Source: Reticulascus tulasneorum (taxonomy: Eukaryota > Ascomycota > Sordariomycetes > Glomerellales > Reticulascaceae). Taken from it: a stretch of DNA of 64,000 nt. The position numbers were made by a program, and so were the translations under genes. The stretch covers positions 620,001 through 684,000 of the forward strand of contig LSAX01000012.1 of the NCBI GenBank assembly GCA_001557505.1. Reading direction: 5' to 3'. Below the pieces are notes generated by a model. The model ran no database searches. It was not told the origin of the DNA and saw only the letters and a list, made by a program, of their open reading frames with translations. Positions 49,494 to 60,333 of this stretch are shown piece after piece. Position 1 is the stretch's first letter. The number at the start of each line of letters is the position of its first letter.

Positions 49494-52400
49494 TCAACAT
49501 AGCCACTGGACTTCAAAAACATCCTTGTCTTCTTTGAAAATCGAGCTGTATAAATGGTCCCCAATCAGTTGTACCAAGGAGTCCCGCGTGTTTTGGATGT
49601 TGGGCAAAAGGAGCCCTTGCGTTTGTATCGATGTGAATTGTCTTGACTCTTCATCTCTGGGGATGTCTTCTTCAGTCGCGGCTGATGGGTGTTTGTTGGG
49701 AGATAGTGCCATCCGCCAGTCCTTTGTCTGGGGCTCTCTTTCTTCATTGCCAGAAGCAACGTCATACCTCCTAGAGTAGTTTGGCATGTCTGTGAGCACC
49801 GTTCCCCCTATTGTCACTACATTCATGTCGAAAGCCACATGTTCCTGGTACAGCCGACCAAGGGTCTTCAACATTGATTTCCTTCCACCCTCATTACGAA
49901 CGAGCGTTGGTACGTATAGGGCCGAGTCCTGTACGCCGAGTGATTGAAATATATCCCGCAGCGGAGCCGATAATGTAGCATTAGCGCCAATCTCGAGGAA
50001 CAATTTGCGGTCGCCAGTACGTTTCAGCATTAACTGTATAGCTGGAGAGAAAAGCACAGGGGATTCTAGGTTGCTTCTCCAGTAGGATGGCCCTAGTTCA
50101 GTTCCTTCTCTCGCTTCTTTGGCCGTTACGGTAGAGAAGAATGGAATCAACGACTTTTTCTCAAAGCTCAAACTTTGCAAGAAGTTTTCGTATGAGTCGC
50201 CGATGTCTCGCATGTGGTTTGAATGATAGGCAATTTCTCCATTGAGCCGACGGACCAAGCATTCTGGGTGACTCGCTTTCACGCGGTCCAAGATTGCTTC
50301 TAGCCGGTCATTGTCTCCTGATAAGGTGACATTGTTTGGGCTGTTCTCGCATGCAATGGAAACGCCATCTTCGAGGAACATGGACACAGCATCGCAACTC
50401 AGGCCCACTACAGCCATCCCTCCACGCCGCCTTGTTTGTTTGGCAACCTGTCCGTAGTAGTATGCTATGGAGATGGCTGTTTCGAGTGACAGTGATCCCG
50501 ACGCATAGGCAGCTGAGATTTCACCACTGGAATGGCCAACAACAGCAGCCGGGTGTATGTTCCAAGTTCTCAGCAAATTGACGAGCCCAATTTGCACTGC
50601 AACACATATTGGCAGAGACAGTTCGGGTCGGTTTAAAGTGGTTTCGCCCCGTGGCCGCATTAATTCTTCTTTTTAAGTCCGTCAGCTTGGTTATATATAT
50701 CACAATTCACCCCGACTAACCTTGCATTGTCCAAGCTGGTGCGTTGGCCAGTTTTCCCAGAGCTATATCCATCGCTCTGATATCAGATTGGAATGAAGGG
50801 AAGCTGTTAAAGAGGTCACATGCGATCCCTAGCCATTGTGATCCTTGACCAGTGAATACAAAATACACAACTCCGGGTATGTCATGCCTTTCGACAGGCG
50901 ACATTTGCAATGGGCTCAGTCCGTTAGTGATAGCGAATGCTCGATATAACAAGTGTTCCCTGCGAACACCAAGAGTAAACGAGACATCGCACAAGCCATC
51001 TTGGTGCTTTTGGGTGTAGTCTTCTATGTCGGAAGCCATCTTTCGCAAAGATGTCGGGTTATTGGCCGAAATCACGAGGAGGTGATGGCGAGCTTCCTGA
51101 GCCACCGACGTTTCTCTGACTAGAGACTTTGGAGATTCAGTTACCGCCTAATAGAGGTTAGATCATCTTCAGTGCAGTAGTTCAAGTGCGAGTTACATTG
51201 GTATTGTCGCTTTGAATCCTGGTATTATTGTTCAAAACAGAATAAACCTGATTGGTTAGCCCTGATCCTTGTTTGATGCTCTTGTTGGATTGAAGTGTGT
51301 TGTGCTCGTAGACCAGAAGTGCCTTGATCAAACTTGAGATTCCCGAGGTCCATTCCGAGTCAGTATTATTTCGCTTGACCTGTGCCTGTAAGACACCGAA
51401 TAATGGGATGGAAAGATTTCGGCATACTCACAGATCCAATGGAGACTTTCTCACTCTCAAACATCTCCTTCATGTTTTTCACATCGACCGAATCATCATC
51501 ATATCCATTGACAATACCATTGTACTCGGTCAAGATGCCATTTTTAGCAGCTGGAATGTTAGCATGGTGATGAACCTTCCCTATCAGCGCCTCCTGATGC
51601 TCCGAGCAAGGGCTTATTATACCATGCGTTTCCCCGTCCAAATTTGCAGCGCTTGCTTGAATAATACCACGAATTGGATCTTCGTCTTTCAGCGCATAAC
51701 TAAATCTTTTGATATAAATGGCGCTGATGCCCTCGCCGCAGAAGTAGTCATCCGCCCCTGAAAATCTACTCAAACTACTCGGCGACTCAACAGGTTGCAT
51801 GCCAGGTGCAGCTACCAGTGATTGAGGCACAAGCAGATTCGTCCCAACGACCACAGCCGAGTCGCACACTCCAGAATTTATAGCCTCAAAAGCCTCATAA
51901 ACCCCAAAGAGCGATAGTGAACCCGCAGTGTTGAAAGTGATGCTGTTGGTATCGCCATCAGCCTTGCACATTTAACGGGGCTGTCCATACAAACCTTGGG
52001 CCGTTCAGATTGTACTGGTGTGAAATGATCTCTGCTAGATTGGTACTCTTTCGACTAGTGACCCGCTGCAGATCTTCTGCAGGGAGGTTATGGTGATCAT
52101 CACCAGAAACTTCAACATAACAACCTATGTTGGCGCCTCGCCAATCTGTCTGACCGCCATTCTCCATGCACTCTCGAATAACTTCGAGCAACAGTACCTC
52201 ATAAGGATCGTTTTTTTCTTCTTCCGCCTCGCTTGCCAAATCGGATGATTCTTTCATGTTGTCAAGCTTGCTCTCCAGGTAATTATCATGCCCACTGTTT
52301 TCTGCTATCTCGCGCTTGCGATTACTAGGATAGTTCCAGCGGAAGTTGTATCGATTCTCAGGGGTTTGACACTGAGCCGAGTCATTTTTGACCAGGTGTT

Positions 52401-52650
52401 CCCACATTGAATCTGTGGTGTTGATGTTGCCTTGCAATCTAAGTCCGATTCCCACAATGGCAATGGGCTCGGTATTCTTTTCAGACCCTGGGTGTGACTG
52501 TTCTTCGGCGGCATTGTAATTATCTTCATCAGGTCCAAGTTTTGAATGCCGTGTTGGCGCCATTGTTGGTCGGGCCTGTTGTGCAACGTAACTCGTGATA
52601 GCGGTAGTGAACGTGCGACGAAGCTCAAAGTCGATTTCAGTTAATGACAT
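49494..52650 (-). CDS. KS-AT protein with catalytically dead ketosynthase (983 aa, five exons)
   Basis: Exons 51995-52650, 51432-51942, 51197-51379, 50721-51147 and 49494-50668 join in phase through GT-AG introns of 52, 52, 49 and 52 nt. The KS domain starts at EPIAIVGIG (residue 61). Its active-site Cys is Gly226 (TAGSLS for TACSSS), the first His is Asn360 (EYNG for EAHG) and the second His is Asp396 (VKRNNTD for VKxNIGH). DPQQR is also altered to DPYEV. The AT domain is conserved: VFTGQGSQW, catalytic GHSSGE (Ser639) and AYHSNHM. After LTDMPNYS comes a linker, then SLVQLIGDHLYSSIFKEDKD, which resembles the first helix of a carrier domain, and the protein stops there. No DH, KR, ER or complete carrier follows. 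Peptaibol synthetases begin with KS-AT-carrier, so this is probably a detached starter unit loading NRPS carrier T1. A decaying relic is the alternative, though splice sites and frame are intact. Confidence 0.9.
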
Positions 52651-53303
52651 GTGAATTTATCCAAGTCAAAAGTTTATGATACAGATGTTGCTTGTTGGAT
52701 ATATTCCATGCACAGAACCCCATAAATTCATTTCAACGTTGTTGACTAAGTGTCTATATTCATCACGTCAGAGACTGAGTAATTGTCGACATGATGTAAG
52801 CAAATCGGATGAGGCTTGTGTGCTTCTCCTCTGGCGCTGAGCGTAACATAATTCCTGGGCATCCAACATTGCACTGAAGCTCGGATTTTATAACGTCACG
52901 AAACTATTGAAAGACCTTGTATAGTTAGCTATTGGTACGGGATTGTCGATTTATTGAAATTAGTGTCTTGGAACTAGTATGCATTGGATTTTCTTACATT
53001 AAACACAGCCTCGTCAGCACTGAAGCGGAACGGAGTAGGCCTGCAACGCGGGGAGCCAGTGCCCCAGATTATGTATTTATCCGCCTGGCCCAACTTTTGG
53101 ACACCACAAAAGTCTTTTGATCCTGATACGAAGTCGGAGACGGCAGAACCTCTACCATGAATGCTGTGATACATTGAATTGGCGTTCATTTTGTCTCCGG
53201 AAACAAACAAATATATTATTACGCACCTCTACGTATTCCACAGAGACGCTTGTCAATACCGAGCTTACCTGCCTTTTTTTTCAGCTGTCTGCGCAGGATT
53301 CCA
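52651..53303. promoter_or_regulatory. Divergent promoter, KS-AT / HAD hydrolase
   Basis: The KS-AT start (52650, minus) and the HAD start (53304, plus) face apart across 653 bp, which suggests co-regulation. A pyrimidine tract ending in CAG (53272-53284) before the HAD start could be the acceptor of a 5' leader intron. No coding evidence otherwise. Confidence 0.45.
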
Positions 53304-54074
53304 ATGTCTCCTCTGAAGCACTTTTCGTTGTTGTCATTTGATTGCTATGGGACTTTAGTGGACTGGGAGGGTGGTATCATTCTCGCTCTGCATCCGTTGA
53401 TCAGCCGTCTCAATGACTCAAGTCCTTACAAAACCAACAACACGATTTTGTTGCAACGTTATTCCCATTACGAAGGTCAAACTCAAGCAAAACACCCAGC
53501 CATGAAGTATTCGTCTGTTCTTGAAGCGGTATACAAGGAGATGGCAAGCGAGTTCGGGTTGAGTGACACAATCACAGCAGAGGAAGTGTCAGCCTTCGGC
53601 AACAGTATCGGCAACTGGAAAGCTTTCCCAGACACTGTTAAGGCCTTACAGGACCTGAAGCATCACTACAAACTTGTAATACTTTCAAACGTGGATAGAG
53701 AATCGTTCAGCCGAACGCTTAATGGGCCCCTCGCCGGCATTTCGTTCGATGCCGTGTACGTTGCGGAAGACATCAAGACATATAAACCAGATTTACGAAA
53801 TTTCGAATATCTCGTTACTCGTTGCGAAAAGGAATTAGGAGTGCATCGGAAGAAGATACTTCATACAGCCTATGCGCTTAACCATGACTTGGTCCCGGCA
53901 ACGACATGCGGACTTGCAACGTGCTGGATTAAGAGAGAACCTAATTCCATGGGAGGAGAACTCTCTAGGGTGCAACACCAAGTCGACCTGACGGCCCAGT
54001 TTCCCACGTTGAGAGACATGGCTGATGCTGTGGACGGGGAGTTCTTTGATCAGGACCATAAGTTGGAAACGTGA
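53304..54074 (+). CDS. HAD-type hydrolase (haloacid dehalogenase-like), candidate TqaF-like aziridine opener
   Basis: A 256-aa single-exon protein starting MSPLKHFSLLSF; an in-frame ATG 18 codons upstream (53250) is possible, but the later start fits the family. Motif I is FDCYGTLVDWE with the nucleophilic Asp, motif II is VILSNVDRES, motif III Lys lies in TYKPDLRNF, and NHDLVPATTCGLATCWI fills the last conserved block. This is the 2-haloacid-dehalogenase-like branch. In the tryptoquialanine pathway the HAD enzyme TqaF opens an aziridine intermediate on the route from valine to Aib. The same role is inferred here because the NRPS carries Aib-like modules and a TqaM-family protein lies 2.3 kb away. 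Generic dehalogenase or phosphatase activity remains possible. Confidence 0.9.
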   Translation: MSPLKHFSLLSFDCYGTLVDWEGGIILALHPLISRLNDSSPYKTNNTILLQRYSHYEGQTQAKHPAMKYSSVLEAVYKEMASEFGLSDTITAEEVSAFGNSIGNWKAFPDTVKALQDLKHHYKLVILSNVDRESFSRTLNGPLAGISFDAVYVAEDIKTYKPDLRNFEYLVTRCEKELGVHRKKILHTAYALNHDLVPATTCGLATCWIKREPNSMGGELSRVQHQVDLTAQFPTLRDMADAVDGEFFDQDHKLET

Positions 54075-56359
54075 TTTGGACTTAGATCTTTTCTTTGCGG
54101 CCATTCTTTAGGACTAAGCTATTTCAACAAACCACTTAACAATACAATATTGCCAGACTAACCTTATGACGGGTGAAGTCTGTGTTCCGGAGCGTGTATT
54201 AGAATTTGGGTCAGGTCATTGACAGAACTGTAAAGGGCTTCAGTAGTAGTAGGGGTGGTGGTGCTGGGTTGGCAAGGTGGTATTTAGCGCCGGAACACCT
54301 AATGATAATGGCAATGGGCGCTCACCGTGTCTTTCTATGTAGCACTGGTATGTTACAAGATGGGCAATGTTATAAGCGTTAAATACTCTTGTAACCATTG
54401 AATCGGATATTATAAATTTGGAGGAGAGACAGGTCTGCAGATGGGGTTGAGATATCGATGTACAATATCCAAAGTAAGTTTACGAGAACACCGCTTGTTC
54501 GGAACGGTGTGTAAAGCTGCCCAATTTTACAACCAGCTAGTCGTCAGACAAGTGTATTGTAATCTAGTAGTTGAGCCAGATCAATCTGCATTTACAGGGA
54601 CAAACTAGTCCCCTTATCTAATGGGGGAACAGGCTTAAAATTTGTGGAGACACTTGTGCTACTCTCTTGGTTGGATTTAAGCGAAGAAGCCTGTGGTGTT
54701 CAATGTATTTGATAAAGCTAGACTAGTTAAGGCCGGGGTTGTTTACGTTGTGTGTCTCGTGTGGTTAAACTATGGTAGCGGCGGCAGATAACTTTCTGAC
54801 AGAAGTGAGGGTATACTGAAGTTTGTCTGAGCTCCAGGAGTATTTGCTGTGCGCGTTAGCGTGGTTAAACCTCTCGTGGTATTCGGAAAGTCTCCATGCC
54901 CTGTCCTGGCCGTAACCCGCTAGTTAAGTTCGTGTTGGTTGATGGTCGTAAGGTATCTCATCAGGCGTACGGAGCTCTGGCGGCCGTCCCTACCAGAGAT
55001 ACCAGGCATATATTCGGCCCACCAGTCTTGAAAAGATCCTCCCGCACAATACCTTAGTTTGCATCTTAACGTAATTACATGTCGGTGTCAGAGGTACTGG
55101 GGAATTATGGTTGCTCTACGCGTTACTAGCGAGTCTGCAGCTTCGTTCCCTTGGATGCCAATGTGGACTGGGTCCTACTTGACCTTCACTGGTATGGGTG
55201 CTTTCTTGGCCGTGTACCGGAAATTGAGAAGAAGCATTTGTGAGTAGATGGTGGGAATGCTATCATGGCATTGCACAACAGCTAGGCAGACGGTGATGTG
55301 GACCGTTTCTTTTCGGCCTCGGCATCATGTTCCTCGGTACCTGGCAGATGACGGCATCTAGAGTGTGTGAGACAGGTTCCTTTGTATACAGTAAAAAGTA
55401 TGCCCGTAACCTGTAGCTTTTACATTTAATTTTGGCCAGCCTATGCATGCAAATATTCTCTGAGAGCCAAAACTCACAGCCCAATCAGCAAAGTAAAGTC
55501 TTTAATTGCTTGCTACCAGCCGGCCTTGTCAGGTGGTGGGAACTTGTAGCACGATTGGCAGAGTACTGCTCTCGGAAATTCGGAGAGACTTTATATCGCG
55601 TCGGTGAGGACTGCTGAGCACGAGGGGTTGCCCTTGTTCCACTGCTGATTCTGCGTCTATACTCCGTTTTTAGGTTTTACTGCAGGGAGCGTAGGACCTA
55701 TCTAGCAGACCTCAGCTCTGTAGAGCGCTTTGGGTGTGACAAGAGCGTGCACCGCATTCTACGTAGAGGAGGGGAGGGCTTCAGTTGACTTTGTTGAGGC
55801 TCTTGATGTGGCCATCCACAGTCTCCTGGCCAATAGCCAACATAGCCCCAATACTAATCATAACCAAGAAGGCATCAGGCCACATATGCATCTCAGGAAA
55901 CGAGACTGCTGAGACTCTCCGTAAAGAGCAGAGCGCCTATCACTGCACTGGCGCTGCCCCCACCAACCTACAGCCACCTCGTCAAGAAAGAAACCAAGTC
56001 GGAACGCCAGAAGCGTCTACAAGAGAAGTAAACCAAATATATATCTGCAAGCTAAGGTAGATAAGCTACGACCTCCCTAGCACAGACACGCCCGTCGTGA
56101 GAACTCACAACCCTCAACCGACACGAATTACGCTTGTTACTCACAACCAGAACAAGACACGGTAGACACGCAGAATACCATACGGGCTAAAAGAGCAGAG
56201 GCATAGTCGCATTATAAAGGTTCTATCAAGGTTGTGAAGCGAACTAATCAATGACTGGTTTGCAGAAGAAATCGCTGCTCAGTCAATTTAGCTACCTAAT
56301 TAAAGAGTTTTCGTAGCCGAAGCTGCGAATACAGCTCTTGCTATGGTAGGAAATTGTAT
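54075..56359. other. Intergenic, no gene seen
   Basis: A 2.3-kb interval between the convergent HAD and class II aldolase-fold genes. Only short unsupported frames occur. I looked for an Fe/2-oxoglutarate oxygenase (the expected TqaL partner) and saw none. Confidence 0.5.
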
Positions 56360-57466
56360 TTAAAAGGTAGAACGGCAATCCACTTTCATATTTTCAACCC
56401 CAATCCTAATAACATCGCCGGCCATTTCGATCTCGTACTGGATGTCCGGCTGTGCCTCCGCGTACAGCCAATTCTTTTCACCCGCCATGGCAAAATTGAA
56501 TTGTGCCAACGCATCTGGAATGATATGCTTCTTCAGCGAAGGATTACCCGCGCATGCAGCTTCTACTCGCAGCTGAATCTCGCAGCTACGATCCAGTAGC
56601 CCAAATAGAAACGACGCCTCATCCGCAGTGGAACCGACTGTAAGGAGTCCGTGGTTCAACAAAAGCGCAGCTTTACCCTTACTTCCCAGCGCGCGTGCGA
56701 TACGCTGGCCTTCCTCTTCGGCAGTCACAATGCCAGCATACTCGTTCATGACGGCGATTGAGCCGTATAAGTCGCAAACATCTTGCGTAATCATATCCAA
56801 CGGCTTACCAAATACAGTCCAGGCACGGCCGGCGATCGTATGCGCATGGCAGATTGAGTGAATATCGTGACGAGCTTTGTGGATCTCCGAATGGATATAG
56901 TAACCAGGGGAATTCACTGGACGAGACTACAAAAGGACATGTGAGACAAGCTTTGGGCCATGACTACTCCTGTCTGGAATTGGAGCTAAGGCAACTTACA
57001 GTGTTACCACCAACGAACTTTCCGCTACCAATCTCAAGGCACAGCATGTCACTGGCGTTCAGAAGTGCGAAGTGTTTCCCTATCGGATTCATCCAGATAA
57101 AATCGGGATGTTCCGGATCCCGAACGCTAATGTGACCCGATATTCCTTCAGTGAAGCCGACACGTGCCCAGTTACGCAATACTGCTGCCATGTGCACGAG
57201 GATATGCTCCCGATGCGCTTGGAAAGAGTCGAAATGCGGAATGCCTGACATGAGCTCGCACTTGTCAGCAACGACACCATATCTATACAAAGACAATGCA
57301 ACCAAATTCCCGACGGATTCGCACCTGTAAGTGGATTTTGACCGTGGCTAAGTTTTGATAAGTGGCATTCTGTAGTCTCATTCACTAGCAATGAGAGTTT
57401 AGTCTCTGGGACTGTGGCCAGTGCTTCCTGAGCATCAGGTTTCACGGTCATGGTTGAGGACATCAT
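56360..57466 (-). CDS. Class II aldolase/adducin-fold protein, candidate TqaM-like Aib enzyme
   Basis: Exons 57325-57466, 57000-57244 and 56360-56926 join in phase (introns of 80 and 73 nt) into 317 aa, starting at [10 protein letters not shown]. Conserved blocks: [63 protein letters not shown], the metal-binding CHAH ([11 protein letters not shown]), and [11 protein letters not shown] carrying the third metal His. The fold is shared by sugar-phosphate aldolases and by the NovR/CloR-like non-heme iron oxygenases. TqaM of the tryptoquialanine pathway belongs to the latter and performs the last oxidative decarboxylation giving Aib. With the HAD neighbour and Aib-like NRPS codes, the TqaM role is the best inference. 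Class II aldolase-like proteins are common in fungi, so it needs confirmation. Confidence 0.9.
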
Positions 57467-58924
57467 TGCCAGCTTACGAACAACAATCCGAAGTAAATGA
57501 AGAAGATCCGTATGAGAAACGCGCTCCTCAATCCAGTAACGTCGGTCCAAGATGAATGACCCAGCTAAGAATTTGGTGGTCCATGGTGTAGAACTTGGGG
57601 AAACGAGCTGACTAGGCCCCGCAGCACGTGTGCGCAGTCCTCCTATATTACGTGTCTACGGATTGCGAGCTCTAACCACACCTGTCAGTTTCTTACGTGA
57701 TAATCACCAGAAATAATCGGAGGTTTCATGTCAACTTGCTTCGAACACTAGCAACCGGAAATTTTGATCCATTCCAGACCTAACTAGTCGTTCAAGATGG
57801 GGTAATTAGTCTTCTCTAAAGTTCATGTGTGGTTCAGTAGACAGCGGCAAGTTAGTCTTTGCTACTGACTGAGGTCCCACTACCCCCCTCGATCCATACA
57901 AGCCATCGAGGTGGTGTAAAATGTTGAACGTAGTACTATTTGCCGTATTTCTAGCCCATCTTTCTATTCTCAAAACGATGGGGTCCACCCGAGATCTCAT
58001 ACCCACAAATCCTCAGCAACCTCAACGCATCAACATGGGTAACCAAGTGCGGCAATCGATAAAAAAATTGAATATCTGCGTGCGTTCAAGTCCTTTACCA
58101 GGTGTCTTCTGGACACGAATAGCCATCCCTAATGCGCTCATTGTTGCCATTGTTTGCTTCACAGTGTGTGCCCGAGTCTAGAAGCTGCTCGAATCATTTC
58201 CCCATAATCCTTCGGATCATCGTAAGATTGTGCTTTACATCAATCTCACTGTTGATCATTTCATGGTTCGCCTAGTGTACAATATCGTTTTTTCACGCGG
58301 CATATGTCATGCAGAAACATGAACGAAATGGCAACCAGAAAACGAGTCTACATAGCAAAAGGGGTAATGTGAGGACTCAAAACGACCTGGCTTGCTTGGA
58401 GCCAGTAGGGTACACTCTGGCCCCGATTACGTGTGCCACTCCCACGCAGCGGATTCCCTTCTATTATGCGTTAGTTACTCGGAGTTTGGCCATAATAGTA
58501 ATATTTGAAACATGCCCAGAGAATGAATGATTCAATGCTTTCTGGGGGCTAGTCAATATGTGCGAAAAGCCTGAGCCATCAGTATGCCAGCAGAGTTTCT
58601 ACTATTTGCAGGCTGACATGCATCACCAATAATCCACTAGCATAAGTGATGGAATTTCGTCCATACGACCCCTGGAGCCATACACATCACACTGAATCTC
58701 CTGCCCTACCTACTCCTTGCCAATACCTAGAAATAAGATTGAGTAAACCTAGCTAAAAACAGCTGCTCAGCAACCTGAGCAGCTGGTCTGTTGGCATACG
58801 GCTTGCACATCGCAGCACGAGGATGGCCGCTAGTACTGTGTTGGAGCGATTGCGATGCCACGCTTCTTCCTCTTCGGTAGACAATGCCATCATCAAGGCC
58901 CAAAGATTTGGTTGCTAGATCTTG
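57467..58924. other. Intergenic, no gene seen
   Basis: About 1.46 kb between the aldolase-fold start and the bZIP stop, so it includes the aldolase promoter. No convincing gene, RNA or repeat is visible. Confidence 0.5.
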
Positions 58925-60333
58925 TTAACACTCTTTTTGTGAGGTGAGAATTGGCAAGATTCTTACTTCATTTCGAATCATCTTTTTTGCCGTCAGGAAA
59001 GCCGATTCAGACAGTGCCACGTTGGCCCTGTTTTGCGCATCAATTACTGGATTGATGCTTGTCTTAAGATTGATGCGCGAGCCGTTACCCTCGAGGACCA
59101 ACATGCTCTCGGTCATCTTCAATATCTCGTCGTGGAACCCTCGTCGCTCCCAATCGGTCCACTGATTCGCTGCCTGAAATACTTCTGCCATCACTTTGGG
59201 TAGCCTCCTGTTGCGGCTCATCCTCTGTGCATTGGCCAGCGGTGACAAGTCGCCAAAGTCCTCAGTATAATATGCTGTTATCATCTCGTCGAAGTTGTCA
59301 AATCCTGCTGTTTGAACGCATTCCATCATGAATTCGAAGCGCTCATCCAGCGATGAGTTGCTTGCTACCAAAACTGGGGAATCCGGCATATCCGTGGCTG
59401 AGTCGATTTTCACGATAGCCAATTGGGTGCTGCCAGACACACTCGGCTGTGGTGGTGAGTTCGGTAGATCACCCAAATAAGAAGGTTCACGATTCACTTG
59501 TGAAAGCATTTCTGAAGTCCAAACTTCACTCATATTGCTGAAGTCCATGATACTGCTGCTATCCGGTGTGAAAACACTGATGCAGCCCGCCCCTTCTGCA
59601 CGACCCGTGTTAGTCATATTCCCTCCCGCTACCTCGCTGTCACCATCAATTGTTGGTGGTGAGGGGGAAGAGCTTGCCCTGAGTATTTGATTTCCCATTG
59701 TCCTTCTGACCATTGACTTGCACATCTCGCGAGTTGCTGACTGCCTGCTTAGACATTTGCGTATAGTCAAAATTTACGTTTTCAGACTGGTTCCTAGTGT
59801 GTTCCGGTCGCTTACCAAGCGACGAATGTGTCTGAGGTGGCTGGGTCGCTGCAGTATCCGTGGGTTGTGAGTGCTGTCCGTAGAGCTTGGTTTCGCCACT
59901 GTCCATCATATGTTCGTTGAAGTTTGGTTGTAATCCACGCGACCGCTCCAGGGTCGGCTTTCCTGGTGATTTCGGTGTTAAAGATTCCACTCCAGCCATG
60001 GGTGGGGGACTATGGTCGTCTGTAAGTTGACGGGAACAATCGTCGTTAAGTACATAGTCCTTGTTCTCGCCATTTTGTAGAACTGCGCGTTCGTGATAGT
60101 TGACTGTTTCCTGGAGCTTCTCGAGGCGTGCCCTTAATCGCTGGCCTTCTACTAGTTACCGATGCATGCTCTGGCATTGATGGAATGTGGAAGGGTATTC
60201 ACTGACGATATGTTCTCTGAGCAATTCTGTTTTGAATCCTCTTCTTTTCCTTTGGATCCTTGACATCCGACCAATCGTCTTCAAGGCCGAGCTCACTGGC
60301 GGATGATGCAGGGTATGGATGTGATGACTCCAT
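58925..60333 (-). CDS. bZIP transcription factor, candidate cluster regulator
   Basis: Exons 60207-60333, 59778-60145 and 58925-59725 join in phase (introns 60146-60206 and 59726-59777) into about 431 aa. The first splice restores a textbook fungal basic region: KDPKEKKRIQNRIAQRTYR followed by QRLRARLEKLQETV, with N-x-x-A-Q-R-x-Y-R intact. A low-complexity Ser/Gln/Pro-rich middle follows. The C-terminal block (DERFEFMMECVQTAGFDNF, EDFGDLSPLANAQRMSRNRR, WERRGFHDEILKMTESM) is one I recognise from other ascomycete bZIP factors associated with secondary metabolism. The second intron could also end 15 nt earlier, so the exact junction is uncertain. Its position next to the biosynthetic genes makes a pathway-specific role plausible but unproven. 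Confidence 0.88.
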
